Shown piece by piece: positions 25,582-34,004 of a stretch of 64,000 nt of DNA. This DNA is from CAZBSE01 sp964561115 (lineage in GTDB: Bacteria > Actinomycetota > Humimicrobiia > Humimicrobiales > Humimicrobiaceae), in contig CAZLOE010000002.1 of the NCBI GenBank assembly GCA_964561115.1, positions 1 to 64,000 on the forward strand, given 5' to 3'. The notes below the pieces were generated by a model that saw only the letters and a program-made list of their open reading frames with translations, did not search any database and was not told the origin of the DNA. The position numbers and the translations under genes are program-made. Numbering within the stretch: position 1 is the first letter of the stretch; every line of letters begins with the position of its first letter.

Positions 25582-26937
25582 ATGAAATCTAAAAGAGATC
25601 TGCTTTTAAACGGAAACTTAACCGGCTTGTTGTTTAAGTATTCAGCACCTGCTACCATCGGAATGGTAGTAGGTGCGCTTTATAATATCATAGATACAAT
25701 ATTTGTCGGCAAAGGTGTAGGCTCTCTTGCTATTGCCGCGCTTTCCATAGTACTGCCCATACAGCTTATTATCATGGGCATCGGTACCATGCTGGGTATT
25801 GGAAGTGCCTCAATAATTTCAAGGGCACTGGGAAGAAACAGGAAAGATATAGCCCAGAATGTATATGGAAATGCAGTTGTACTCAATCTTCTTATAAGTG
25901 CCCTATGTATGGTTTTAATATATCCTTTTATGGATAAATTTCTGATCTTTTTTGGAGCATCCGCCCAGGTACTGCCTTATGCCAAAGATTATGCCTATAT
26001 AATCCTTGCCGGTTTTATTTTTCTTTCTTTTGCTATAAACAGCAACAGCTGTATAAGAGCGGAAGGAAGTCCCAGAGCTGCTATGTATGCTATGGGTATA
26101 GGAGCCCTGATGAATATAATCCTCGACCCCATATTTATATTTGTATTGGGTATGGGAATAAAGGGTGCTGCTATTGCTACTGTTATAAGTCAGGCCCTGA
26201 GTACCATTTATATTATCTTTTATATCCTTTTTGGCAAAAGCATTTTTAATATCAATATCGCAGTGCTCAAATTAAGATTTCCTTTGGTCCGGGAAATACT
26301 AGCTCTCGGTTTCCCCTCATTTTTAAGGTCTACTATGGCCAGTTTTATAATCCTTATTTTTAACAGGCTGCTTTCATTTTATGGAGGTGACCTGTATATT
26401 GCTATAATGGGAATAGGCCTCAGGCTGCTGAGCCTTGTCCAGATGCCGCTTATCGGGATCACACAGGGATTTTCCACTATTGCGGGTTTCAATTATGGAG
26501 CCAGGCTTTATCCCAGAGTAAAAAAAGTTCTGGGAATAGCTGTATTATGGTCCGTTATTATCGCCGGAGCAGGATTTTTGGTCATGATGATCTTCCCCAG
26601 GTTTGTGATAACACTTTTCAGCAGTGATGCTGAACTTATAGGTGAAGGTATCGGCATTTTAAGGATTGTCATATTATTCCTCCCTTTTATCGGAGTGCAA
26701 ATGCTGGGCGGGGGATTATTTCAGTCTATTGGAAAAGCAGTTCCAGCTCTTGTTTTGACCATATCCAGACAGGTATTATTTTTAGTCCCTGCAGCTTTTT
26801 TGCTTCCCATGGTCTTCGGACTGAATGGGGTATGGATGGCAGTTCCGGTTGCCGATTTCCTTTCCATAGCTGCCACCGGGATCTGGGTATCGAGGGAAAT
26901 AAAAAACTTTAATAAGCCTGTTTTAGATTCTTCCTGA
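25582..26937 (+). CDS. MATE-family efflux transporter
   Basis: This 451-residue membrane protein has about twelve segments in two related halves, as in MATE exporters that use Na+ or H+ gradients. Family motifs are PATIGMVVGALYNIIDTIFVG near the start, GIGTMLGIGSASIISRALG and GITQGFSTIAGFNYGA at the start of the second half. Substrate cannot be inferred. It is 58 bp after the LCP gene and 35 bp before the B12-type radical SAM gene, all on the same strand. A second MATE gene lies at 42221-43612. Confidence 0.9.
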   Translation: MKSKRDLLLNGNLTGLLFKYSAPATIGMVVGALYNIIDTIFVGKGVGSLAIAALSIVLPIQLIIMGIGTMLGIGSASIISRALGRNRKDIAQNVYGNAVVLNLLISALCMVLIYPFMDKFLIFFGASAQVLPYAKDYAYIILAGFIFLSFAINSNSCIRAEGSPRAAMYAMGIGALMNIILDPIFIFVLGMGIKGAAIATVISQALSTIYIIFYILFGKSIFNINIAVLKLRFPLVREILALGFPSFLRSTMASFIILIFNRLLSFYGGDLYIAIMGIGLRLLSLVQMPLIGITQGFSTIAGFNYGARLYPRVKKVLGIAVLWSVIIAGAGFLVMMIFPRFVITLFSSDAELIGEGIGILRIVILFLPFIGVQMLGGGLFQSIGKAVPALVLTISRQVLFLVPAAFLLPMVFGLNGVWMAVPVADFLSIAATGIWVSREIKNFNKPVLDSS

Positions 26938-26972
26938 TCTTTTTATATAAGTTTTACTGCTTCTATTACCAA

Positions 26973-28415
26973 ATGAAAAAAAATAAAAAAATTCTTCTCA
27001 TAAATACCAATTTAATAAAGCCTCCTGTTACACCAATAGGCCTGGATTATATCGGAAGTGCTCTTAAAAAAAATGGTTTTGAAGTAGAACTACTGGACCT
27101 CAATTTTTCCAAAAATATAAAAAAAGATCTAAGGAGGAAGCTTGCCGGAAACTCTTTTTTAGCTTTAGGAGTTACTATTAGAAATACCGATGACTGTTAT
27201 TTTTTAAGTCAGGACAACTTTCTGCCTAAAATCAAAGAAATAGTGACGGTTATTAAAAAATATTCGGATGCTCCTATTATAATAGGTGGTGGAGGCTTTT
27301 CGGTCATGCCGCGGGAAATAACCAAATATCTTGATGCCGATCTTGGAATAGCCGGGGATGGTGAATTTATATTACCTGAGATTCTGGAAATAATAGGAAA
27401 AGGTGTCAGATGTTCTGATGCAGCCAGCTATTTAAAATATACGGCAGGTAGAGCTGAAGGCAACAGGATAATAAAATTTCAAAGCGATTCATTAGAAGAT
27501 TTTCCTCTTTCAAACAGGGATTTAGTAGACAATGAGAGATATTTTATAGAAGGCGGTATGGGCAGTATTGAGACAAAAAGAGGCTGTACCGGGAAGTGCA
27601 TATACTGTGCCGATCCTTTGATCAAGGGAAGTAAAGTAAGGACCAGGCCGGTAAAAACAGTAATAGATGAGTTGAAGAATCTTATAAGTAAAAATATAAA
27701 TTATATACATTTTTGTGACAGTGAATTAAATATCCCTTCAGGCTATGCTGTAGGGCTTTTAAATCAAATAATAGAAAATGGACTTGGGGACATGATAAGA
27801 TGGTATTCATATATGAGTCCGGCAAATTTTGATGAAAATTTTGCAAAACTTTTAAAGAAAGCCGGGTGTGAGGGCATTAATTTCGGGGTAGACAGTACTC
27901 ATAGCATGATTCTTAAGAATCTGGGCAGGGACCATAGTTTGGAAGACCTGAAAAATATATCAAAACTTTGCGCCAAATATAAGATCAGGTTTATGTTCGA
28001 CCTGCTGCTGGGTGGGCCGGGCGAAGATAGGAAGACTGTAAAATATACCATAGATTCGATAAAAAAGTTAAACCCTACCTGTGTCGGATTATCATATGGG
28101 ATAAGGGTCTACCCGGGTACTGCTCTTTCAAATATGATAAAGAAAGATGCTTCTATGAAAGATAATCTTTACGGAAATACAAGCAACGGCAATAATTTCC
28201 TGGAACCTGTTTTTTACATTTCGGAAAAAATAGGAAAAGACCTGGTAGGATATGCCAATAAACTTGTTGCTGGAGATAAAAGGTTCTTTATAGGGGCATC
28301 TGATGAGTTTGACAGAAATTACAACTATAATGAAAACCTGGAGCTTCAAAAAGCGATCAAAAGAGGCTGCAGGGGAGCTTACTGGGACATACTGCAGAAA
28401 TTGAATATGAATTGA
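26973..28415 (+). CDS. B12-binding-type radical SAM protein
   Basis: This 480-residue protein starts with a Rossmann-like cobalamin-binding-type domain (about 1-140: LLINTNLIKPPVTPIGLDYIG, IIIGGGGFSVMPRE). The radical SAM cluster GCTGKCIYC (C-x3-C-x2-C) lies near residue 195-203. Further motifs are FCDSELN, INFGVDSTH and DLLLGGPGED. No D-x-H-x-x-G cobalamin signature is visible, so B12 may bind base-off in another way or not at all. Such proteins methylate or rearrange unreactive carbons; the substrate is unknown. It ends the 24.2-28.4 kb co-directional run. Confidence 0.8.
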   Translation: MKKNKKILLINTNLIKPPVTPIGLDYIGSALKKNGFEVELLDLNFSKNIKKDLRRKLAGNSFLALGVTIRNTDDCYFLSQDNFLPKIKEIVTVIKKYSDAPIIIGGGGFSVMPREITKYLDADLGIAGDGEFILPEILEIIGKGVRCSDAASYLKYTAGRAEGNRIIKFQSDSLEDFPLSNRDLVDNERYFIEGGMGSIETKRGCTGKCIYCADPLIKGSKVRTRPVKTVIDELKNLISKNINYIHFCDSELNIPSGYAVGLLNQIIENGLGDMIRWYSYMSPANFDENFAKLLKKAGCEGINFGVDSTHSMILKNLGRDHSLEDLKNISKLCAKYKIRFMFDLLLGGPGEDRKTVKYTIDSIKKLNPTCVGLSYGIRVYPGTALSNMIKKDASMKDNLYGNTSNGNNFLEPVFYISEKIGKDLVGYANKLVAGDKRFFIGASDEFDRNYNYNENLELQKAIKRGCRGAYWDILQKLNMN

Positions 28416-28432
28416 TTATAAGTCTATATAGT

Positions 28433-28462
28433 CTTTTAAGTGTTTTTAGCTCATAACTCGGC
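28433..28462 (+). repeat. Copy A of a 30-bp direct repeat
   Basis: CTTTTAAG-n2-TTTTTAG-n2-ATAACTCGGC matches 32403-32432 at 26 of 30 positions in the same orientation. It lies in the 217-bp gap before the GH130 gene. That gap also has a TATAAT at 28573-28578 and an AAAAGGAG SD for the next gene. Confidence 0.45.
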
Positions 28463-28632
28463 AACTGGCACAAATAATATTAAAGTATAGGGTTTACCCC
28501 AGTGTAAGCATAATTATTGAAGAAACAGAAGAAAAAACCGCAATAACAATAGCAGAATAAACACCAGTAAATTATAATAGAATTATCAGATAACTTAAGT
28601 GCAATAGCAGACCAGAAAAAGGAGCAAAGAAA

Positions 28633-29583
28633 ATGAATAATAAAAATTTTCAAGAATATTTTAAAAGGTATGAAGGTAATCCGATTTTAACTCTGGAAAA
28701 CTGGCCCTATAAAGTAGGAGCCGTCTTTAATCCCGGGGCAATAAAATTTAATAATGAGATATTGCTTTTGGTTCGAGTTGAAGATAGACAAGGGTATTCT
28801 CATTTAACCATTGCAAAAAGTAAGGATGGAAAAACAAATTGGCAGATAAATCCGGGGCCAGTATTGACAGCAGAGCCAGAATTCGGCGAAGCCATATTTG
28901 GATTGGAAGACCCCAGAATTGTTTGGCTGGAGGAGAGGCAGGAATATATAATTACTTATGTTTCTTTCTTCGATAAAGTAACTGGAGAACCCCCCGGTAT
29001 TTCTATGATAGCAACTAAAGATTTTTTAAATTTCCAACGCCTGGGACGGAAATTAATGCCTTTCAATAAAGATGCTTCTTTGTTCCCTAAAACTTTCAAG
29101 GGTTGCTATGCCCTTATAAACAGACCACTTGTTGAAGGAAGGGCTGATATTTGGGTTTCTTTCTCCAGAGATTTGGATTTCTGGGGGAAAGATAGAGTAT
29201 TGATTCCTACCAGGCATAGAGCCTGGGATTCTAATAGAGTGGGGTTAGGCCCTCCGCCTATTGAGACGCCAGATGGTTGGTTAATTATTTACCATGGGGC
29301 AAGAAATACAGCCTCCGGTACTATTTATCGAGTGGGGCTGGCTTTGTTGGATTTAGAAACCCTTGAAATAATCAGTCGAAGCAGTGACTGGGTTTTAGGA
29401 CCAAAAGAGAGTTACGAAAGAGTGGGTGAAGCGGACGATGTTGTTTTTCCCTGTGGTGCGGTTATCGATGAAAAAACAAATGAACTTTTAGTTTATTATG
29501 GCGCTGCTGATTCAGTAGTAGCTATAGCTACCGCTAATTTAAATGATATCCTGGCTTATTTAAAAAAATGTACCCTATATTGA
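28633..29583 (+). CDS. GH130 family glycoside phosphorylase/hydrolase
   Basis: This 316-residue five-bladed beta-propeller belongs to GH130, whose members phosphorolyse or hydrolyse beta-mannosides. Conserved parts are FNPGAIKFNNEILLLVRVED (about 32-51), LEDPRI with the probable catalytic Asp93, FNKDASLFP and YHGARN. The propeller closes with YYGAAD near residue 296. Specificity (beta-1,4- or beta-1,2-mannoside) cannot be told. A GGAG SD precedes the ATG. A second GH130 gene is at 38845; the two share family motifs but are clearly diverged. The gene is isolated, with a broken membrane gene on the opposite strand downstream. Confidence 0.85.
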   Translation: MNNKNFQEYFKRYEGNPILTLENWPYKVGAVFNPGAIKFNNEILLLVRVEDRQGYSHLTIAKSKDGKTNWQINPGPVLTAEPEFGEAIFGLEDPRIVWLEERQEYIITYVSFFDKVTGEPPGISMIATKDFLNFQRLGRKLMPFNKDASLFPKTFKGCYALINRPLVEGRADIWVSFSRDLDFWGKDRVLIPTRHRAWDSNRVGLGPPPIETPDGWLIIYHGARNTASGTIYRVGLALLDLETLEIISRSSDWVLGPKESYERVGEADDVVFPCGAVIDEKTNELLVYYGAADSVVAIATANLNDILAYLKKCTLY

Positions 29584-29702
29584 TAAAACCCACCTTAGCT
29601 TTTATTTGGGATAAAATATACCTAAGGAAACCATTGAAGAAGATGAAGTAGATATTGTACTTGCTTTAAAAAACTGAAAGCAACCCATTTTAACAAATAA
29701 AT

Positions 29703-30152
29703 TTATTTAAAAAAGATTAAAAATATACCAATAAGCAGACAACCGCTCATTTTGCCTAGTGACGAACCAAGTATAGTCCGCGTTGAATCAATTTCCTTTA
29801 AACGCAGCCATTCAGATATGCTGCCTTCAAAAATACCTGCTATAGAATCTGATATAGCATTACCAACGACAGCTCCTGCTAATGCTCCGACGGCACCAAA
29901 AAGCTATACACCGATTATAGCTGGGATGATCAATAATAAATTATCAATAATACCAAAAATAATATCAGGTAACATTTTTTTTAGATTAATTTTAAAAATA
30001 TATGCAATCAAAATCGGAACTAAACCCAGACCAAAGATCAACAGACTTACGTACTTACCAATTCTCATCGAAAAAAATGCTATAATTCCTATAATTATAG
30101 AGAGAAGAATTACTATACCAATTTCTAATGTATTTTTTTGGCTTTTCTTCAT
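29703..30152 (-). pseudogene. Small membrane protein gene interrupted by an amber codon
   Basis: An ATG at 30152 with a GGAGAT SD opens a frame of 150 codons ending with TAA at 29703-29705. A TAG at 29904-29906 interrupts it after IIPAIIGV. On both sides the sequence reads as one membrane protein: four hydrophobic segments in all, with GAVGALAGAVVGNAISDS, AGIFEGSIAEWLRL and SSLGKMSGC after the stop. The good coding quality after the stop argues for a recent nonsense mutation, a sequencing error or readthrough. The family is not recognised. From 29584 to 29702 nothing clear is seen. Confidence 0.6.
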
Positions 30153-30352
30153 TATTATCTCCAATTTTATTGGTTTATTAAAATAATCGTATTTTTTTAA
30201 TAATTATATCTTATATATATTTTTTGAAATATAATCACAGCTAAAGATTTTCCCAGGTATATATTAGTCATATTTTTGTTTAAGTTATAAACTTAATAAA
30301 ACAATAATAAAATATTTAAAAATATTTCTAAAAACATTTATAAATAAATTAT

Positions 30353-30381
30353 TTGACAAATCTTATAATTTATGATAATAT
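30353..30381 (+). promoter_or_regulatory. Strong sigma70 promoter for the RRM gene leader
   Basis: TTGACA (30353-30358) and TAATAT (30376-30381) are exactly 17 bp apart. The start is expected near 30388, about 290 nt before the RRM start codon. The 200 bp upstream (30153-30352) are AT-rich and hold nothing else I can support. Confidence 0.7.
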
Positions 30382-30387
30382 TAAAAT

Positions 30388-30679
30388 CAATCTTTGGATA
30401 GAGATAGCATTTAGTAATATTTGAAATTTGCAGACGAAAGAATGCAGGAAGAGAAAAAAATCTGAATGAGGTCAATGAAGTTCAAAGAATTAGGCCCCGA
30501 GGTGTTAAGTAACCTAAGGTCGTAAGGTTATGGTAAAAGATAACTCGGGGTTTATTTAATTAGTAAATCTCTTATGTTTGATAGTATTTTAATTAAGAGT
30601 TATTTGTTACCTGCTGTTACCTCTCTAAATAAAATATCGTAGAGCTTAGAGAAACGAAAGTATTTGAAAGGAGGTAAAT
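30388..30679 (+). ncRNA. Long structured 5' leader of the RRM gene, candidate cis-regulatory RNA
   Basis: The predicted leader is about 290 nt. Its core is a stem CCCCGAG (30495-30501) with CTCGGGG (30544-30550), extended by TTA/TAA inside and enclosing a hairpin TAACCT (30510-30515) with AGGTTA (30525-30530). TTTATTT follows the closing stem, so it could act as a terminator. Two more stems follow, CTCTTA with TAAGAG (about 30570-30600) and TCTCTAA with TTAGAGA (about 30620-30655), the last just before the SD. I match it to no known riboswitch class. Control by temperature or by the RRM protein itself is possible. Confidence 0.45.
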
Positions 30680-30937
30680 ATGCAAGGTAGCAAACTATAT
30701 GTAGGAAATTTAAGCTATTCTGTTACTAATAAGCAATTAGAAGAGCTTTTCTCTACACATGGCAAGGTTCAATCAGCCAATGTAATTGGAGATAAAGGTT
30801 TTGGTTTTGTTGAACTATCAGATAATGCGGAAGCAGAAAAAGCAAAAGAAGCTTTAAATGGCACAGACTTTGAAGGTCGTACTTTAAAAGTTGATGAAGC
30901 TCTTCCACAGAAGCCAAGAACTGATAGAAGATATTAA
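30680..30937 (+). CDS. RNA-binding protein with a single RRM domain
   Basis: The 85 residues are one RNA recognition motif. RNP2 is KLYVGNLSYS (residues about 5-14) and RNP1 is DKGFGFVELS (about 38-47), with the aromatic residues that stack on RNA. Short bacterial RRM proteins of this type are known from cyanobacteria and other groups; several are cold-induced. GAAAGGAGGT is a very strong SD. The unusual features are the long structured leader and the 20-bp terminator stem after the gene, which make it a tightly bounded single-gene unit. Confidence 0.95.
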   Translation: MQGSKLYVGNLSYSVTNKQLEELFSTHGKVQSANVIGDKGFGFVELSDNAEAEKAKEALNGTDFEGRTLKVDEALPQKPRTDRRY

Positions 30938-30993
30938 ATAATAAAACTACATAGAGGTTTTTTAAAAGGATTTATATGTAGATTTAATTCTTA

Positions 30994-31045
30994 AAAATAA
31001 TGATTTGTTGTTTATATATTAAATAAAACAACAAATCATTATTTT
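30994..31045. terminator. Bidirectional intrinsic terminator with 20-bp perfect stem
   Basis: Positions 30994-31013 pair without mismatch with 31026-31045 around a 12-nt AT-rich loop. The stem starts with AAAA and ends with TTTT, so it may work for both strands. It closes the RRM unit. Confidence 0.8.
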
Positions 31046-31068
31046 AAAACAAACATATAGAAGGTTTA

Positions 31069-31164
31069 GTGAAAATTTTACTTATTTATCCGGAATATGA
31101 AAATACATTCTGGAATGTAAAAAAAGCCTTAAAACTATTGGGTAAGAAAGTTCTGAGTGTTTAA
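31069..31164 (+). pseudogene. N-terminal relic of a B12-binding radical SAM gene
   Basis: A GTG opens 31 codons reading VKILLIYPEYENTFWNVKKA and eleven more residues, then TAA. This is the recognisable beginning of large B12-binding radical SAM proteins (which start M-K-x-L-L-x-Y-P-E-Y-P-x-T-F-W). The remaining several hundred codons are absent. No SD precedes it. The rest of the region to 31225 shows no gene; an AGAGG lies about 16 bp before the sigma factor start. Confidence 0.55.
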
Positions 31165-31225
31165 GACAATGGAAGGCATTATTACTGGAGTTTAATTTTA
31201 TATCCAGAGAGGTTGATAAAATTTA

Positions 31226-32296
31226 ATGACAAAAATTGATTGTGGATCAAAAAATACAGGGATTTTGATAAAAAATAAAAGAGAACACATCTTTACTGAT
31301 AATAAAATCAATAAGACTATAAAAGAAATAGATTTTAAAAAAATAATCCCCATAGACGATATATATGATTTTAAAGGTAGTCTTAAAAATGAAATAGATA
31401 GTGATGTCAGTGATAAAGAGAATAAAAAATCCCTAAACATCAAGACCACTCAAGCTATAAAACCATTTATTGATGACCCCGTCAAAATGTATCTTAGGGC
31501 AATTAGTAAAGTAAGACTTCTAACTGCTGCCGAAGAAGTGTATCTTGCAAAAAGGATCGAAAAAGGAGACCTTTCTGCAAAAAGCAGGCTTATTGAAGCA
31601 AATTTAAGACTGGTTGTAAGTGTGGCTAAAAAATATGTCAGCAGAGGTATGGTATTTTTAGACCTTATTCAGGAAGGAAATCTTGGGCTCATAAGAGCTG
31701 TAGATAAATATGATTATAAAAAGGGTTTTAAGTTTTCAACTTATGCGTTCTGGTGGATCAGGCAGGCCGTAACCAGAGCTATTGCAGACCAAGCAAGAAC
31801 AATCAGAATTCCAGTTCATATGGTAGAAATTGTCAATAAGTATATTCGTATTCAAAGAAAGCTTATTCAAAAGCTTAGTAGAGAACCTAATCCTGATGAA
31901 ATTGCAGAGTTATTAAGTGTTACGCCAGACAGGGTTAGAGAAATTAGGAAGATAGCACAGGAAACAATATCACTTGATACTCCGATAGGTGAGGGCGAAG
32001 AAACGCATATCAGTGATTTTGTTGAAGATTCGGAAGTTGAAGCTCCTCTTGATGCAGCAACCTTTTCCATGCTTCAGAAACATCTACAAATAGTTTTAAG
32101 CACTTTAAAGGATCGGGAAAGAAAAATTATTAGATTAAGATATGGACTTCTGGACGGCCTTCCCAGAACACTGGAAGAAGTTGGCAGAGAGTTTGACCTG
32201 ACCAGGGAAAGAATTAGGCAGATCGAATTTAAAGTACTATGTAAATTACGGAACACTAGGAAGAATAGCTCATTAAAAGATTTTCTTATAGATTAA
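31226..32296 (+). CDS. RNA polymerase sigma factor, RpoD/SigA-like
   Basis: This 356-residue sigma70-family protein has a charged, poorly conserved N-terminus (about 1-85) and then region 1.2 (DPVKMYLRAISKVRLLTAAEE). Region 2 contains LRLVVSVAKKYVSRG, DLIQEGNLGLIRAVDKY and FSTYAFWWIRQAV, which bind core and the -10. Regions 3 and 4 follow, with the -35 helix-turn-helix RTLEEVGREFDLTRERIRQIE. The motifs are those of a primary sigma factor. It is not in the usual dnaG-rpoD context, so it may be an additional group 2 factor. Its SD is weak (GAGAGG, far from the ATG). Confidence 0.9.
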   Translation: MTKIDCGSKNTGILIKNKREHIFTDNKINKTIKEIDFKKIIPIDDIYDFKGSLKNEIDSDVSDKENKKSLNIKTTQAIKPFIDDPVKMYLRAISKVRLLTAAEEVYLAKRIEKGDLSAKSRLIEANLRLVVSVAKKYVSRGMVFLDLIQEGNLGLIRAVDKYDYKKGFKFSTYAFWWIRQAVTRAIADQARTIRIPVHMVEIVNKYIRIQRKLIQKLSREPNPDEIAELLSVTPDRVREIRKIAQETISLDTPIGEGEETHISDFVEDSEVEAPLDAATFSMLQKHLQIVLSTLKDRERKIIRLRYGLLDGLPRTLEEVGREFDLTRERIRQIEFKVLCKLRNTRKNSSLKDFLID

Positions 32297-32739
32297 TCTG
32301 GAGAGCTAAGCGCTTAAATTATAATACATTTTTGTCTTTCTGAATATTTAATCCCTGTAGAAATTTAGTCACGTAATTTTCTTATTACAACCTTAAACAA
32401 AACTTTTAAGCATTTTTAGGTTATAACTCGGCTTACAGGCTAACTCCAACTATTTTTTACCTTATAAGCCAACTAAATAGGGTATATTTCTTAGAAATCA
32501 TTACAGTTTTTACACTGCACAGGCTTAATTGTACAGATTTGATTATACAGGGGATATACAATTTTTCAATTTATTTCTTCTATTTAGTACAAGAATTATT
32601 TAGGAAAAAAATTTTAAATCGGGTATCCAATAGGCAGTTGGTATTCTCTAACTATCTTCTTAGTATTGCTATAGAATTTCTATTGATATATAAAATTAAT
32701 TATTGGTTTGCTGATAAAACGTAAAATTTGTGATTTAAC
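32297..32739. other. 443-bp intergenic region with repeat copy B
   Basis: Between the sigma factor and the convergent SASA esterase gene I see no convincing gene. The only structured element is the 30-bp repeat at 32403-32432. A 61-codon frame at 32539-32724 has no SD and no family resemblance and is probably chance. The sequence is strongly AT-rich. Confidence 0.6.
32403..32432 (+). repeat. Copy B of a 30-bp direct repeat
   Basis: It matches 28433-28462 at 26 of 30 positions in the same orientation. The two copies bracket the 4-kb segment with the GH130 gene, the broken membrane gene, the RRM gene, the radical-SAM relic and the sigma factor. Confidence 0.45.
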
Positions 32740-33726
32740 TCAATTATACTCTTTTATTATTTCAAACCACAGATTCGCTAATTTATCTAATCCTTTATTA
32801 GAAAAATGAACTCCATCCCATCTTTCTTTAATCTCATCATTATTTGGACCAGGATATATCTTGGCATCAATATTTACGAGGTGTCTTTGAGCTTGTTGAA
32901 TATAAGGATCTGAATTTCCATAACTATATGTTTCTATAGATACATAAATTGGAGCAGTAACACCATATTTCCTAATTCCATCAACCATTTCCATAAATTC
33001 GGCTTTATATTCTTCAGCAGCCTCAGGAGTATGTTGCCAAGAGTCATACGAACCTTGACTCCAAAACATATGCGTAATTTCCAGTTTATATTTTCTTAAT
33101 CCATCGATAGCATCAGTGATCCAGTGATATAAATTTCCATCCGGAGACCAACTTTCAATACCCGATGCTCCGACGGCGATAGGCACAAATAAAACATTAT
33201 CATATAATCCTTGTTCAATAATCTTATCTCCTAACCTTGTCCAAACACTGCCTCTTTTTCCGGTAGTGCCCAATAAAGGATCTACGGCTGTATAAAACTT
33301 ACCATTATAATAATTATATACGTTTTCTTTACTGCTATATTTGGTTTCTCCATAATTTGCAGCTTGAGATTGTCCAAATGTTAGGACAATCATCAAACGG
33401 CCTTGATTGACTTCATTAAAAGACACTTCTTTACGAACCAGCTTATTTTCTAATTTCTGCTCTTCTGCAGTAGTGGCTTGAGTCTCTTCTACTGCTTTTG
33501 TATCTTTTGATGTTTCTGTTTCTTTTACAGTTTCTTCTTTGCTTTCCTTGGATGTAGTTTCTTCAATAAGGTTTTCGTTGGTTTCTTTTGTTACAGTTTC
33601 TTTTTCAGTAGTTAAACTTTCCTGTTTGCTGTACTGTGTAGGGATAATAAGTAAAAATATTACTAGTATTATAACAATTGATATGGCTATACCTATTATA
33701 ATAAAAATTATTTTATTATTTTTCAT
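32740..33726 (-). CDS. Membrane-anchored SASA-type carbohydrate esterase (SGNH fold)
   Basis: This 328-residue protein has an N-terminal membrane anchor (residues about 6-29), a Thr/Glu/Lys-rich linker (about 31-95) and an SGNH-like esterase domain (about 105-325). The nucleophile block is LTFGQSQAAN, in which GQSQ replaces the GQSN of sialate O-acetylesterase-like (SASA) enzymes. The catalytic His block is DGVHFSNKG near the C-terminus. SASA enzymes remove acetyl groups from sugars, for example acetylated mannan or xylan. It would act outside the cell. GGAGG is a strong SD. The nearby GH130/GT cluster makes a polysaccharide substrate plausible. Confidence 0.75.
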   Translation of the reverse strand: MKNNKIIFIIIGIAISIVIILVIFLLIIPTQYSKQESLTTEKETVTKETNENLIEETTSKESKEETVKETETSKDTKAVEETQATTAEEQKLENKLVRKEVSFNEVNQGRLMIVLTFGQSQAANYGETKYSSKENVYNYYNGKFYTAVDPLLGTTGKRGSVWTRLGDKIIEQGLYDNVLFVPIAVGASGIESWSPDGNLYHWITDAIDGLRKYKLEITHMFWSQGSYDSWQHTPEAAEEYKAEFMEMVDGIRKYGVTAPIYVSIETYSYGNSDPYIQQAQRHLVNIDAKIYPGPNNDEIKERWDGVHFSNKGLDKLANLWFEIIKEYN

Positions 33727-34004
33727 GATAAGCCTCCAAATTATTTTAATTAAATTAAAAGCTGAACCATGTTCCTTTTATCACGAACATTTTACTTCTT
33801 TTGTTATTTTAAATAAAAAATTTTCACTATGACGGCCAAAGTAAACATTTATATTATTTAATTAATAAATAGGTCTTTCAAATTAACTAATTCCCTTAGA
33901 ATTTGGTTTAAAATTTCACACCTTGGGGCAGCCAATTTAGGTATATATTTTAAATATCTAAAAAGGTTTAAACATGATTTTAACAAAATAAATTAAAGTA
34001 AAAG

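Noticed and set aside
29584..29702. C-terminal gene fragment reading IPKETIEEDEVDIVLALKN before a TGA
   Set aside because: It looks like an aminotransferase-type tail but is too short to support a call.
32539..32724. 61-codon frame in the gap after the sigma factor
   Set aside because: No SD, AT-driven hydrophobic composition and no family resemblance; likely chance.
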